From JASBRS01 sp964496495 (GTDB taxonomy: Bacteria; Deinococcota; Deinococci; Deinococcales; Trueperaceae): a stretch of 64,000 bases of DNA. Position 1 is the first letter of the stretch; the number at the start of each line of letters is the position of its first letter. The translations under genes were made by a program, and so were the position numbers. The stretch lies in assembly GCA_964496495.1 (NCBI GenBank), contig CAZBZU010000012.1:1-64000 (forward strand), written 5' to 3'. The notes below the pieces were generated by a model. That model saw nothing but the letters and a program-made list of their open reading frames with translations, was not told the origin of the DNA and searched no databases. Below are positions 7,957-17,066 of this stretch, in pieces.

Positions 7957-8724
7957 TCACAGCCGCTCGGCGAGCAGGCGCAGCCCCGTGAGGGTCAACA
8001 GCGGGTCGATGCGATCCAGGGTGCGGGCGTGCCCGTCGACCACGTCGGCGAAGCCGCCGGTGCCGATCACCAGCGGGGGGCGCGCGGCCTCCGGCAGCTC
8101 GGCGCTGAGGCGGGCCACCATGCCGTCGACCATGGCGGCGTAGCCGTACACCAGGCCCGACTGCAGGGCGGTGGTGGTGTTGCGGCCGATGGCCCGCTCC
8201 GGCGCCACCAGGTCGACGCGCGGCAGCTTCGCCGCACGCTCGAACAGGGCGTCCGCCGCCACCCCCGGCCCGGGCGCCAGCGCCACGCCGATGAGGCGAT
8301 GGGGGCGCACCACCACGTCGAAGTTGGTGGCGGTGCCGAAGTCGACGACGATGAAGGACTCGCCCTCGTACTCCAGCGCCGCCACGGCGTTCACCATGCG
8401 ATCGGCGCCCACCTCGCGGGGGTTGTCGGTGTCGACGTGAAGCAGGGGCGCCACCAGGTCGGAGGTCACCAGCCGCGCCTGGACGCCCCAGTAGCGCCTC
8501 AGGGCCGTGGAGAGCTCGGGCCCCGCCGGCGGCACCACCGAGGAGACCATCGCACGTGTGGGAGGGTCGAGCCCCTCGAGCTCCAGCAAGCGGCCGAACA
8601 GCACGGCGTACTCGTCGGCCATGCGGCGCCGGTCGCTGGACACGCGCCACGAAGCCACCAGCTCGCTGCCCCGGAACATGCCCAGCACCGTGGTGGTGTT
8701 GCCGATGTCGACGGCGAGCAGCAC
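7957..8724 (-). CDS. coaX: Type III pantothenate kinase
   Basis: This 255-residue protein phosphorylates pantothenate, the first committed step of coenzyme A synthesis. Family marks are the N-terminal phosphate loop LAVDIGNTTTVLGMF, the GADRMVNAVAA motif, FIVVDFGTATNFDVV, and GVALAPGPGVAADALFERAAKLP. Length is normal. The start is GTG at 8724 with TAGACT six bases upstream on the minus strand, so the mRNA is probably leaderless. It shares a 76-base divergent region with dcd. Confidence 0.93.
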   Translation of the reverse strand: MLLAVDIGNTTTVLGMFRGSELVASWRVSSDRRRMADEYAVLFGRLLELEGLDPPTRAMVSSVVPPAGPELSTALRRYWGVQARLVTSDLVAPLLHVDTDNPREVGADRMVNAVAALEYEGESFIVVDFGTATNFDVVVRPHRLIGVALAPGPGVAADALFERAAKLPRVDLVAPERAIGRNTTTALQSGLVYGYAAMVDGMVARLSAELPEAARPPLVIGTGGFADVVDGHARTLDRIDPLLTLTGLRLLAERL

Positions 8725-8800
8725 GGCGCGAGTCTATCACCCGCCGTGGCCGGGGCGTGACCCCGCCTCGGCCGTCGCGGGCGCTGGTAGACTGCGCCGC

Positions 8801-9349
8801 ATGAGCGTCAAACCGGACTGGTGGATCCGCGAGAAGGCCGAGGCCGGCATGATCTCCCCCTTCGAGGCGGGCCTGGTGCGCGATGGCGTCATCAGCTACG
8901 GCCTCAGCAGCTTCGGCTACGACATCCGCGCGGCTCCGGAGTGGCGCATCTTCGTCAACGCCTTCAACTCGGTGGTCGATCCCAAGCACTTCGACACGCG
9001 CAGCCTGGTGGAGTTCGAGGGCGTGGAGTGCGTCATCCCGCCCAACAGCTTCGTGCTGACCCGCTCGGTGGAGTACCTGCGCGTGCCCGACGACGTGATG
9101 GTGCTGGCGCTGGGCAAGAGCAGCTACGCGCGCTGCGGCATCGTCGCCAACGTGACGCCGCTCGAGCCCGGCTGGGAGGGCCACGTCACGCTGGAGCTGT
9201 CCAACACCACGCCGCTCCCGGCCAAAGTGTATGCCAACGAGGGCATCGTCCAGCTGCTTTTCTTCCAGGGCGAGCGGCCCCGCCTGACGTACGGAGAGCG
9301 CAAGGGCAAGTACCAGGGTCAGCGCGGGGTCACCCTGCCGCGCCTGTGA
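8801..9349 (+). CDS. dcd: dCTP deaminase
   Basis: The 182-residue protein has the dCTP deaminase/dUTPase trimer fold: SSFGYDIRAAPEW, the catalytic-region segment GKSSYARCGIVANVTPLEPGWEGHVTLELSN, and the C-terminal GKYQGQRGVTLPRL that closes on the nucleotide. It converts dCTP to dUTP for thymidylate supply. The ATG at 8801 has TAGACT exactly 7 bases upstream, fitting a leaderless transcript. It shares a 76-base divergent promoter region with coaX. Confidence 0.95.
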   Translation: MSVKPDWWIREKAEAGMISPFEAGLVRDGVISYGLSSFGYDIRAAPEWRIFVNAFNSVVDPKHFDTRSLVEFEGVECVIPPNSFVLTRSVEYLRVPDDVMVLALGKSSYARCGIVANVTPLEPGWEGHVTLELSNTTPLPAKVYANEGIVQLLFFQGERPRLTYGERKGKYQGQRGVTLPRL

Positions 9350-9364
9350 TCTCCGGCTCGAGGC

Positions 9365-10711
9365 CTACTCGTCCTCGTCACCGACCTCGACGGCGGGCAG
9401 GCGCAGATCGAAACGGGTGCGTCCGGGCTCGCTGACCACGCTGATCTCGCCCCCGTGATGGCGAGCGATCTGGCGCGCGATGGCCAGGCCCAGCCCGGCG
9501 CCGCCCCCGGCACCCTTGTAGAACTTCTCGAAGATGTGCGGCAGCACGTCCGGCGGGATGCCGGGCCCGTCGTCCTCGACCCCCAGCATCACCCACTGGC
9601 CGGCGCTGGCCAGCGACACCGTCACGCCCTCGCCGCCACCGCTGGCGCGCACCGCGTTGGCCACCAGGTTGCGCACCAGCTGCCGCAGGCGGTCCGGGTC
9701 GCCTAGCACCAGCTGGCCGCTCGCCCCCGTCCTCTGCACGCCCGGGAACTCCTCGGCGACGGGCTCCACCACATCCTGGCAGAGGTCGACGAGGTGGGGC
9801 GAGACCTCCTTGACCAGCTCGCCGCGCGAGAGCTGCAGCAGGTCCTCCACCAGCCGGTTCATGCTGCGGCTGACGCGCCGCGCGTCCTCGAGGTCGTGGC
9901 GCGAGCGCTCGTCGGCATGCCGGCTGGCCCGCTCCAGGAAGCCTTGCAGGCTGGTGAGCGGCGTGCGCAACTCGTGGCTGGTCTCTGCCAGGAAGGCGCG
10001 CTGGGCGTCCATGGCGTCGCTCAACCGTGCCAACAGGCCGTTCAGGCTCTCGGTGAGGCGGCCGAGCTCGTCGCCGGGCCCTCCGTACGGGATGGGCTGC
10101 AGCCGCTCCGGACCGAGCGCCCCGGCGAGCCGCGACAGGCGCGTGATGGGACGCACGGCGGCCTCGGCCACCAGGTAGCCGACCACCGCGCTCAGCACCA
10201 CCAGCGCCAGGGCCGTGAGCAGCAGCGCGCGCGACAGGCCCGCCAGGGCCTGGCCGATGTAGGAGGGATCGGCCAGCACCGCCACCACCCCGACGTCGAA
10301 GGGCGCCAGCGCGGCCTCCATCTGGCGGCCGGCCAGCATGCCGCTCCACATCAAGCTGCCGCCGCTCGCCGACGCCACGTCGGAGGGCGGGATCGCGGCC
10401 TGTGGCCGTTCGAACTCGGGCTTGGAGGCTACCAGCAGGCTGCCGCCGGGGTCGTAGACCTGCACCACCACCCCGCCGGTCGGGCCGGTCACGCGACTGC
10501 GCGCGCTGCCCTGCCCGCCCTCGCGGTAGAGGTCGGCCACCGCGCCGGCGTCCCCGCGGAGCGCCGTACGGAGGTTGGTGTAGAGGCTGCTGCGCACCAC
10601 CAGGTAGGCCGCCAGGATGGCGACCAGCGCCAGCACGGCGATCGCCGCGCTCGCCAGCGCCGCCACCCGCCACGTGAGCGGCAGCCCCCCGGTCTTGAGG
10701 GCGCGCGGCAT
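9365..10711 (-). CDS. Sensor histidine kinase (HAMP/HisKA/HATPase)
   Basis: The 448-residue membrane kinase contains TM1 near the N-terminus, an extracytoplasmic sensor of about 130 residues, TM2 (about 168-190), HAMP, the phospho-acceptor motif ETSHELRTPLTSL (His near 246), the N box NLVANAVRA, G1 box EDDGPGIPP, F box FEKFYKG and G2 box GAGLGLAIA. It pairs with the response regulator 90 bases upstream. The ATG at 10711 is preferred because GGAGG precedes it; an in-frame GTG at 10744 is possible. The stimulus is unknown. Confidence 0.88.
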   Translation of the reverse strand: MPRALKTGGLPLTWRVAALASAAIAVLALVAILAAYLVVRSSLYTNLRTALRGDAGAVADLYREGGQGSARSRVTGPTGGVVVQVYDPGGSLLVASKPEFERPQAAIPPSDVASASGGSLMWSGMLAGRQMEAALAPFDVGVVAVLADPSYIGQALAGLSRALLLTALALVVLSAVVGYLVAEAAVRPITRLSRLAGALGPERLQPIPYGGPGDELGRLTESLNGLLARLSDAMDAQRAFLAETSHELRTPLTSLQGFLERASRHADERSRHDLEDARRVSRSMNRLVEDLLQLSRGELVKEVSPHLVDLCQDVVEPVAEEFPGVQRTGASGQLVLGDPDRLRQLVRNLVANAVRASGGGEGVTVSLASAGQWVMLGVEDDGPGIPPDVLPHIFEKFYKGAGGGAGLGLAIARQIARHHGGEISVVSEPGRTRFDLRLPAVEVGDEDE

Positions 10712-10802
10712 CAGGGCCGCCTCCAGCAGCGAGCCGTCGGCCACGCGGTGGCCGGCAGGTCCCCCACGCGCGCGCGCGATGGCGGCCCGCCCGCGCCCAC
10801 GG

Positions 10803-11471
10803 TCAGGACTTCAGGGCGTATCCGATACCCCGCACGGTGCGGATGACGCCGTAGCCGCCGGCGTCGCGCAGCTTGCCGCGGATGTTGGCGATGTGCACGT
10901 CGACGACGTTGCTCGAGGGCGGCAGGGCCTCACCCCAGACGTTGGTCTCGATCTCCTTGCGGCTGTACACGCGTCCGGGCTGGTTGGCGAGGTACGCGAG
11001 CAGGTCGTACTCGCGCGGGCTGAGCCGCACCTCGTCCTCCCCCCAGAACACCTGCCGCCGCGCCGGGTCGATGGTCATCTCCCCTACCTTACGCGCCCGG
11101 CCGAGCCCGCGCTTGCGCAGCTGGACGTTGATGCGCGCCACCAGCTCCTCCACGTGGAAGGGCTTCGAGAGGTAGTCGTCGGCGGCCGCGTTCAGCATGT
11201 CGACCTTGGTGTCGAGGTCGTCGGCTGCGGTCAGGATCAGGATCGGCGTGTCCCCGGTGCGCCGGATGCGGCGCGCGATCTCCTGCCCGCTGATGTCGGG
11301 CAGGCCCAGATCCAGGACCACCAGATCCGGCTCGGCCTCGCGCACGGCCGACAGGCCTCGGATGCCGGTCTCGTAGGCGAGCACCTCGTACCCGGCGTCC
11401 TGCAGCTCCAAGGTCAACAAACGCAGGATGTCTACGTCGTCCTCCACGATCAGGATGCGCTTCTTCGGCAC
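10803..11471 (-). CDS. OmpR-family response regulator
   Basis: This 222-residue protein has a receiver domain with the acidic pair EDD at 10-12, phospho-acceptor Asp in VVLDLGLPD and the conserved Lys in LSKPFH. A winged-helix DNA-binding domain follows (VRLSPREYDLLAYLANQPGRVYSRKEI to RTVRGIGYAL). It should be phosphorylated by the downstream histidine kinase. It starts with GTG directly after the TAG of the preceding small gene, with SD AAGGAG six bases before, so the three genes are co-transcribed. Confidence 0.93.
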   Translation of the reverse strand: MPKKRILIVEDDVDILRLLTLELQDAGYEVLAYETGIRGLSAVREAEPDLVVLDLGLPDISGQEIARRIRRTGDTPILILTAADDLDTKVDMLNAAADDYLSKPFHVEELVARINVQLRKRGLGRARKVGEMTIDPARRQVFWGEDEVRLSPREYDLLAYLANQPGRVYSRKEIETNVWGEALPPSSNVVDVHIANIRGKLRDAGGYGVIRTVRGIGYALKS

Positions 11472-11849
11472 CTACGGCTCCTTCCCGGGTTGCATCCCGA
11501 GCACGATGCCGCGGTCCTGGAGAAGCGTCCGCAGCGACACCGGCTGATCGCTGTTGGGGAACTGCAGCAGGATGTCGTTGCCGTCGACGCTGACGCGGCC
11601 GCTGATGACCCGCGCCCCGCTGAGGGCGGCCGCGCGCTGCGCCTGCGTGGCGTCGGGCGGGAAGATGAGCAGCCTCAGCTGGGTTCCGGCGGGAGGCGTC
11701 AGCTGGAAGGCCAGGCTCCCGCCCCGCACCTGAGCGCTGGCGTAGACGGTGAGCAGATCGGGCGATACCAGCCGCACCTCGGTGCCGGCAGGCAGGCCAG
11801 GCAGCGCCATGACGGTCTGCGCCACGAGGAACAGGATGCCGGCGGTCAC
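11472..11849 (-). CDS. Small exported or membrane-anchored protein heading the two-component operon
   Basis: This 125-residue protein begins with a short hydrophobic segment (AGILFLVAQTVMALPG), followed by a soluble beta-rich domain containing TPPAGTQLRLLIFPPDA and RVSVDGNDILLQFPNSDQPVSL. I do not recognise a family. As the first full gene of the operon, it could be a periplasmic accessory sensor for the kinase; this is inference. The GTG at 11849 overlaps the stop of a 12-codon upstream frame in GTGA, suggesting coupled translation. Confidence 0.6.
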   Translation of the reverse strand: MTAGILFLVAQTVMALPGLPAGTEVRLVSPDLLTVYASAQVRGGSLAFQLTPPAGTQLRLLIFPPDATQAQRAAALSGARVISGRVSVDGNDILLQFPNSDQPVSLRTLLQDRGIVLGMQPGKEP

Positions 11850-11884
11850 GTGAGCCGCCTCTGGCCATGGCTCGCGTCTTCCAT
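11846..11884 (-). CDS. Candidate 12-codon leader peptide of the two-component operon
   Basis: TAGCAT (11891-11896, minus strand) lies six bases before an ATG that opens MEDASHGQRRLT and stops at TGA. That stop overlaps the GTG start of the next gene (GTGA). In a genome that uses leaderless mRNAs, ribosomes loading on this 5' ATG would translate the mini-frame and re-initiate on the downstream gene. It is too short for coding statistics; support is promoter spacing plus the start/stop overlap. Confidence 0.4.
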   Translation of the reverse strand: MEDASHGQRRLT

Positions 11885-12138
11885 GCCCACATGCTAGCAA
11901 TCTGCCATGAAACCGCTGCAGGAGCGGCTTAAGCGAACCTTCATCCCCTGGCCACGGTGCGCGGCCCGTCAGCAGGCGCGGCGGTGTCACGACGGCGCCC
12001 GCGCTGGCCCTCTCGCTCCGTCAGAAAACGCCTCGGGGAGCGACATCGTCGAAGTGAACGACCTAACCCCGGTCGACAGCGGCGTCCGTCATCATGGAGC
12101 GGATACGCCGACCGCAACGACGCGCGCCGGCCGCTGAC

Positions 12139-12162
12139 GTGCCCCGGTGCCCCGGTGCCCCG
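12139..12162. repeat. Three tandem copies of GTGCCCCG
   Basis: Three perfect 8-base copies are followed by a partial copy, in the roughly 300-base gap before the TPR gene. No other feature was found in that gap. It looks like slippage in GC-rich sequence. Confidence 0.6.
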
Positions 12163-12208
12163 GCCCCGGCCGGCGCGCCCGTTCGGGCGGCGGATGAAGG
12201 GGTCTTGC

Positions 12209-13942
12209 ATGAGCCACGCACCGGTCCCCACGTGGGCCGACCGCCCGTCCGATCCCGCCGAGCCCGGCCGCCGGCGCCAGTCGCGCCGCCACCGTTCGCC
12301 CCGGCAGACCGGGCCGCGTCGGTCGGCCCTTCCCGTGGCCGTCCTCGCCGTCGCCTGCCTGGTGGTTGCCGGCAGCGCCGTGGCCAGGGCCCAGAGCTTC
12401 GACGCCAACCGCTACTATCAGCAGTGCCTGAGGTTCGAGGCCGGCGGCGACCTGGAGACGGCCCGCCAGGCCTGCCTGAACGCCTTGCAGATCGACCCCG
12501 GCATGGCCGACGCCGAGCTGGCCCTGGGCCGGATCGAGCTCGCCTTGGGCCTCGACAGCTCTGCCGTGAGGCGCCTGCAGGATGTCCGATCGAAGACCTC
12601 CAGCGCCGAGCCGCTGGTGCTGCTGGCGGAAGCCGCCGTGCGTGGCCACCGCTACCAGGAGGCGGAGAGCGACGTGCAGGCCGCGCGCTCGCGACTGAGC
12701 GGCCAGCCCAACCGCCAGCTGGCCGCCAAGACCGACTACATCGACGGGCTGCTCAACGAGCGCCGCGGCAACTACAACCTGGCGCTCACGCGCTACGGCA
12801 AGGCCATCGAAGAGGACGGCCTGAACGTCGACTACCGGCTGACGGACGCGAGCCTCCGTTTCCGGCTCGGCGACCCCGCCGTCGCTCGCGACCAGCTGCA
12901 GGCGTACATGAAGCTCTCGGGGGACACCAAGAACGCCGACGTCTACTCGCTCCTGGGAACCGCCTTGTGGTCGATGGGCGACCTCAGCGGGGCGGTCACC
13001 GACCTGGAGAAGTCCCTCAGCTACCGGAGCTCGCGCGACACCCTGGCGCAGGCCGACGACCTCCGCAAGCTGTCGCTCATCTACTACGCGCAGGGCGACG
13101 TCCAGTCGGGCGGCCTGGCCCTGCGCGAGGCGGCCAGGCGCGGCAACCTGCAGAACTTGCTGGTCAGCAACGCGCTGCTGTGGCTGTTGCTGCTGCTGGT
13201 GCTGGTCGCGGTCCACCTCGTCGGCGAGAGCCGCATCGCGAACACCACCACCCTGGAGGTGGTGGAGGGGCCGCAGGAGTGGTCGGTCGGGCAGGCCTAC
13301 GGCATGCTGGTGGCGAGCCTGCTGATGGCCGCGCTGACGGCGCTGGTGTACAGCGTGGTGGTGTACCACAACGCGCTCGCCATCGCCACGCCGCTGCAGG
13401 GCACGCAGGTTCGCGCGGTGTTCCTCGTCGCGCTGGCGGTGCTGCTGCTGGTGCTGGCGTGGCGCAGGGTGTCCATGCTCGGATGGGATGCCTTCGAGCG
13501 CCTGCTGGGAAGCGCCGAGCAAGCCGCCACCGGCATCGTGCTGGGGCTGGTGCTGCTGGCGGTCGTGCTGGGCTATCTCGCCTACCTTCCCCGCGGCGGC
13601 CTGCTCGGCCCCTTCTACCTGGACCTCACCACGCTCACCCCCCTGGTCGTGGCCGCGATGGTGCTGCTACCGCTCACCGAGCTGTTCTTCCGCGCCTTCC
13701 TGATCCCGCCGCTCAGGCGGCGGTACGACGCCGGCATCGCCACGGTGGCGTCGGCGGCTCTCTACGGGCTGGTGCTGGGGACCCCGGTGGCGCTGCTGTT
13801 CGTGGTCGGCGTTGCCCTCGCCGAGGTCTTCCGTCGGCGCTCGAACGGCATCACCCCGCTGCTCGCGCAGCTCGTCCTCAATGTGGGGCTGGTGCTGGCC
13901 GTGGCGTTCAGCGCCTGGGCGCGTAGCCTGTTCCTGTCCTGA
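12209..13942 (+). CDS. TPR protein fused to a CPBP-like membrane domain
   Basis: The 577-residue protein has a basic N-terminus, a helix or signal anchor (ALPVAVLAVACLVVAGSAVA), then about 250 residues of tetratricopeptide repeats (RYYQQCLRFEAGGDLETARQACLNALQIDP and later copies). From about 325 there are eight or so membrane helices. The C-terminal part (LLPLTELFFRAFLIPPL, then ALYGLVLGTP and LLAQLVLNVGL) resembles CPBP/Abi intramembrane proteases, but the expected EExxxR reads TELFFR and the usual late His is Gln. It is probably not catalytic. The ATG at 12209 follows SD AAGGGG. Confidence 0.7.
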   Translation: MSHAPVPTWADRPSDPAEPGRRRQSRRHRSPRQTGPRRSALPVAVLAVACLVVAGSAVARAQSFDANRYYQQCLRFEAGGDLETARQACLNALQIDPGMADAELALGRIELALGLDSSAVRRLQDVRSKTSSAEPLVLLAEAAVRGHRYQEAESDVQAARSRLSGQPNRQLAAKTDYIDGLLNERRGNYNLALTRYGKAIEEDGLNVDYRLTDASLRFRLGDPAVARDQLQAYMKLSGDTKNADVYSLLGTALWSMGDLSGAVTDLEKSLSYRSSRDTLAQADDLRKLSLIYYAQGDVQSGGLALREAARRGNLQNLLVSNALLWLLLLLVLVAVHLVGESRIANTTTLEVVEGPQEWSVGQAYGMLVASLLMAALTALVYSVVVYHNALAIATPLQGTQVRAVFLVALAVLLLVLAWRRVSMLGWDAFERLLGSAEQAATGIVLGLVLLAVVLGYLAYLPRGGLLGPFYLDLTTLTPLVVAAMVLLPLTELFFRAFLIPPLRRRYDAGIATVASAALYGLVLGTPVALLFVVGVALAEVFRRRSNGITPLLAQLVLNVGLVLAVAFSAWARSLFLS

Positions 13943-13971
13943 TCCCGCCGGGGCCCGCTAGACTCGTGGGC

Positions 13972-14313
13972 GTGGTCGCGGACTTGACGCGCGACATCTT
14001 CTATCTCGCGGACGCCGGCGATGCCGGCGTGGTCGTGCTCCAAGGTCCCGACGCGCGGATCGCGCCGCTCTTCTCCAGCCGCTCGCGCGCCGCGGCGTTC
14101 GCGGGCGAGGCCCCCGCAGGCGTCCGTGTGGCGCGCGCCCCGGCGGGCGACCCGCGAGCGAGGGAGGAGCTGCTCCTCGCTTGCCTCGGCAACGGGGCGG
14201 AGGTGCTCGCCCTCGATCCGGCGCCGGGCGGGGAGCGGCCGGAACGCCCCGCCTCCGTTCGTCTCGCGCTGGCCGCCGTCCGCTCGCAGCGCGTCGCCCT
14301 CGCCTGCCTGTGA
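13972..14313 (+). CDS. Small soluble hypothetical protein
   Basis: This 113-residue protein begins VVADLTRDIFYLADAGDAGVVVLQG and is Ala/Arg-rich afterwards (LLLACLGNGAEVLALDPAPGGE). No signal peptide, membrane helix or known motif is evident. The GTG at 13972 is supported by TAGACT at 13959-13964, exactly 7 bases upstream. An in-frame GTG at 13966 sits against the -10 box and cannot serve that transcript. It stands alone between the TPR gene and a convergent peptidase gene. Confidence 0.55.
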   Translation: MVADLTRDIFYLADAGDAGVVVLQGPDARIAPLFSSRSRAAAFAGEAPAGVRVARAPAGDPRAREELLLACLGNGAEVLALDPAPGGERPERPASVRLALAAVRSQRVALACL

Positions 14314-14330
14314 CGGCCGCTCCCTGGAGG

Positions 14331-17024
14331 TCAGTAGGGGATGGAGGCCCCGACCGACAGCCACCAGCCCTGCGCGTAGCCGCCTCTCACCCCCAGCCTC
14401 ACCAGCCCGTCGTAGTCCACCACGGTGTCCGCCCACAGCCCCAGGTCGGCTCCCGCCCCCACGCGCGCGCCGCTACCCGGCGTGAGGCCGCCCCAGGCGC
14501 GTGCCGCCGGCTCGACATCGATGCGCTCGAGGGCGAACAGACCGTCTCCGACACGCAGCCGCACCGGCAGCGAGACCCGCCCGCCCGCGGTCACGGTCAC
14601 CGCCCAGGGCGGCAACGTCACGGGCACGGGCGGTTGCGGCCGGTAGCCGGCGCTGCCTGATAGCTGCCACACCACCGGCACGCCCCGGAATGCCGGATAG
14701 GCCGCCGCCTCCGCCCAGGCGCCGGCCGAGACGCCGGCAGCACCGTAGCTGAACCTGGCACGCACGGCGAACGCCTCGCCGCCGGTCACGGCTCCGAAGA
14801 GATCCGCCGTGCGGCGGTCGAGCACCGCGTCCAGGCCCAGCCGTGGGCGCCACCCCGGCAGCGAGGGCGCGCGCAGCAGCGCCGCATCGAGCGCCAGTGA
14901 GCCCGCGTAGCCCGCGACCGGCGCGCGCAGCAGCGTCTCCGCCCGGACACCGTAGGCCACCTCGTCCACCGGCGCCAGATAGGCCCCGTAGGGCCACGCG
15001 CCGAGGCTGACGGCTGCGCCGAGGACCGGCGGCGGTCCCGGCGCCCGCACCAGCTCGGGCATGTTCCAGGCGTAGCGTAGCCAGCCGTAGGCCCCTGCCA
15101 ACGGACCCCGCAGGCCGGTGTCGTAGCCGACGCTGAGGTCGAGGCCGTAGTGGGCGCTGTCGTCGAGACCGAGGGCAGTGAGCTGGAGCCCGGCGGCCGC
15201 CGGCGCCAGCGACACGCGGCCACCGGTCGGCAGCCAGCCGAAGGGCAGCAGGCTGGGCCACGGCCGGTAGGGCCTGTCAGGATAGGCGCCGGCAACACGG
15301 GCGCCGGCAGCATCGGCGCCAACCTCGCCCGCGACAGCCGCCGACCCACCCGCGGATGGCGAGATCCCGCCGCCGCCCGCGACCTCCCCGCGCGCGACGC
15401 GCGCCAGGACGTAGCCGTCTCCATGGAGGGTTCGGAACACCGTCCCGGCGGGACCGCCGGTCGGTTGGTCCGCTCCACCCAGGGCGGCTGTGAGGGCGAC
15501 CGCGGGGGCGGCCCCGCCGCCGGCCGACAGCGCCAGCCGGTAGAGCTGGAACAGGCCGCTGCCGTCGCTGGCGAAGACCAAGGAGTCCTCACCTTGCCAT
15601 GCCGGGTCCAGCTCGCTCGCCGGATCGTCCGTCAGGAAGCGCAGCCTGCCGCCCTCCAGCAGCGCCAGGTCGACGCCGCCGCCCGGGCGCCCGAAGCGGT
15701 ACAGGCTCACGGCGATGCGGCCGGCGCGGCTCACGGCCAGGCCGACCACGTGCGCGCCGGGTGGCGCTCGCCACACCAGGACGTCGGCACCGCCCGGGCA
15801 CAGCCGCCGCAGCGACGCTCCCTGCGGAATCACATCGCGCACGTAGAGCACGCAGCCGTGGCCGTCGGCGCGCGGCAGGTGCGCGTGCGCCCCGGAGCTC
15901 AAGCGCGTCAACGCCCCGCTCCGCACGTCCAGCGCGAACAGGTCGCTGGAGAGGCTGCCCGGCAGCGGCGCTACCCCGGCGAGCACCAGGGTGTGCGGAC
16001 CCGTCCAGGCCAACCCCTCGGCCGCGACGCGCGTGTGGAGCGTGCGGCCCTCGGCGAGCGCCGCGCCAGCCAGGCGCGCCACGCGCACGCCGCCCGCGAC
16101 GCGCCACGCCAGCCTGGACCCGTCGGAGCTGAGTGCGGGAACGCCGACGTCCTTGCCGGCCGGCGTCAGGCCGGGCGGCAGCCCGAGGCCCTGCCGGCCT
16201 CGCGCCTGCCTTGCCAGCGCCGCGCTCCAGGCACGCCACTCCTCATGCAGATCGGTTCCGACCGCCCGCTTCCAGGCATCCGCGAACGGCACCAGATAGG
16301 CACCCGCCTGGAAGACGTGCAGCGCCTCGACCAGCGCGCCGAAGCCATGCTCGTGGACCAGCCGGTCGATGAACGAGGCACCGAGCAGGTAGCGGGCCCG
16401 GCCGCCGGGCCAGGCCTGGAAGCTCACCAGGCTGACGTCGCTCAGGGTCGGCATGCTCCCGTCCGCGGCGAGCGTCCACAGCAAGGCGCGAGTGCGGGCG
16501 TCGTGAAGCCGCCCGCCGAGCCCACCCGTGGACTCCACCCAGGTGGCGATCCCCTCCAGCAGCCAGGCGGGAGGCAGCACCGCGCTGCCCTGCCCCACCA
16601 GGCCGATGTCCGGCAGCCTCGCTGCGCCGTGCGGTACGCGCTTGTCGGTGAGCTGCACGAGGTGGGTGAGCTCGTGACGCAAGACCAGCTCGGTGGGGTC
16701 GGCGGTATGGAAGCCGAGCGCGCCATCCAGCGGGAACAACGCCCGCAGCGCGACGTGCGGCCGCGGGATGGGCATGGCGAAGGCGTTGAACTGATCGTCC
16801 CCGCTCAGCAGGCGCACGCGCACGGGGAACGGGTCGCGGCCGAACAGCGCCGCTACCCGCACCAGCTCGGTCTCGGCGGCGCGGGCCACCTGCTGGGCGT
16901 ACCCCGCAAGCGCAGGCTGGTCGTAGAGCACCCGGACGTATGGCGCGCGCACCACGCGGGTGGCGCCCGCCCAGGGGAAGGCGAGCCCGAGCGCCCCCAC
17001 CAGCAGGATGCCGGCGAGTCGCAT
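14331..17024 (-). CDS. Secreted gluzincin-like peptidase with beta-propeller and C-terminal barrel
   Basis: The 897-residue protein has a signal peptide (MRLAGILLVGALGLAFPWAGA) and a peptidase-MA-like domain with the zinc motif HELTH (about 115) and a downstream ligand candidate Glu in AWLLEGIATWVES. A TolB-type propeller follows (GKDVGVPALSSDGSRLAWRV, DPAWQGEDSLVFASDGSGLFQLYRL), then about 300 residues of amphipathic strands ending in SVGASIPY, with the terminal aromatic of outer-membrane barrels. It is likely a surface-anchored metalloprotease. TATACT lies five bases before this ATG, so an ATG farther upstream was rejected. Confidence 0.75.
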   Translation of the reverse strand: MRLAGILLVGALGLAFPWAGATRVVRAPYVRVLYDQPALAGYAQQVARAAETELVRVAALFGRDPFPVRVRLLSGDDQFNAFAMPIPRPHVALRALFPLDGALGFHTADPTELVLRHELTHLVQLTDKRVPHGAARLPDIGLVGQGSAVLPPAWLLEGIATWVESTGGLGGRLHDARTRALLWTLAADGSMPTLSDVSLVSFQAWPGGRARYLLGASFIDRLVHEHGFGALVEALHVFQAGAYLVPFADAWKRAVGTDLHEEWRAWSAALARQARGRQGLGLPPGLTPAGKDVGVPALSSDGSRLAWRVAGGVRVARLAGAALAEGRTLHTRVAAEGLAWTGPHTLVLAGVAPLPGSLSSDLFALDVRSGALTRLSSGAHAHLPRADGHGCVLYVRDVIPQGASLRRLCPGGADVLVWRAPPGAHVVGLAVSRAGRIAVSLYRFGRPGGGVDLALLEGGRLRFLTDDPASELDPAWQGEDSLVFASDGSGLFQLYRLALSAGGGAAPAVALTAALGGADQPTGGPAGTVFRTLHGDGYVLARVARGEVAGGGGISPSAGGSAAVAGEVGADAAGARVAGAYPDRPYRPWPSLLPFGWLPTGGRVSLAPAAAGLQLTALGLDDSAHYGLDLSVGYDTGLRGPLAGAYGWLRYAWNMPELVRAPGPPPVLGAAVSLGAWPYGAYLAPVDEVAYGVRAETLLRAPVAGYAGSLALDAALLRAPSLPGWRPRLGLDAVLDRRTADLFGAVTGGEAFAVRARFSYGAAGVSAGAWAEAAAYPAFRGVPVVWQLSGSAGYRPQPPVPVTLPPWAVTVTAGGRVSLPVRLRVGDGLFALERIDVEPAARAWGGLTPGSGARVGAGADLGLWADTVVDYDGLVRLGVRGGYAQGWWLSVGASIPY

Positions 17025-17066
17025 GGCGCAGTATAGGTGCCGCACGGGCATCCCGAGCGAGGACGC

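Noticed and set aside
9124..9309. Short minus-strand frame inside dcd
   Set aside because: It is fully antisense to a conserved enzyme, with no SD, -10 box or recognisable product.
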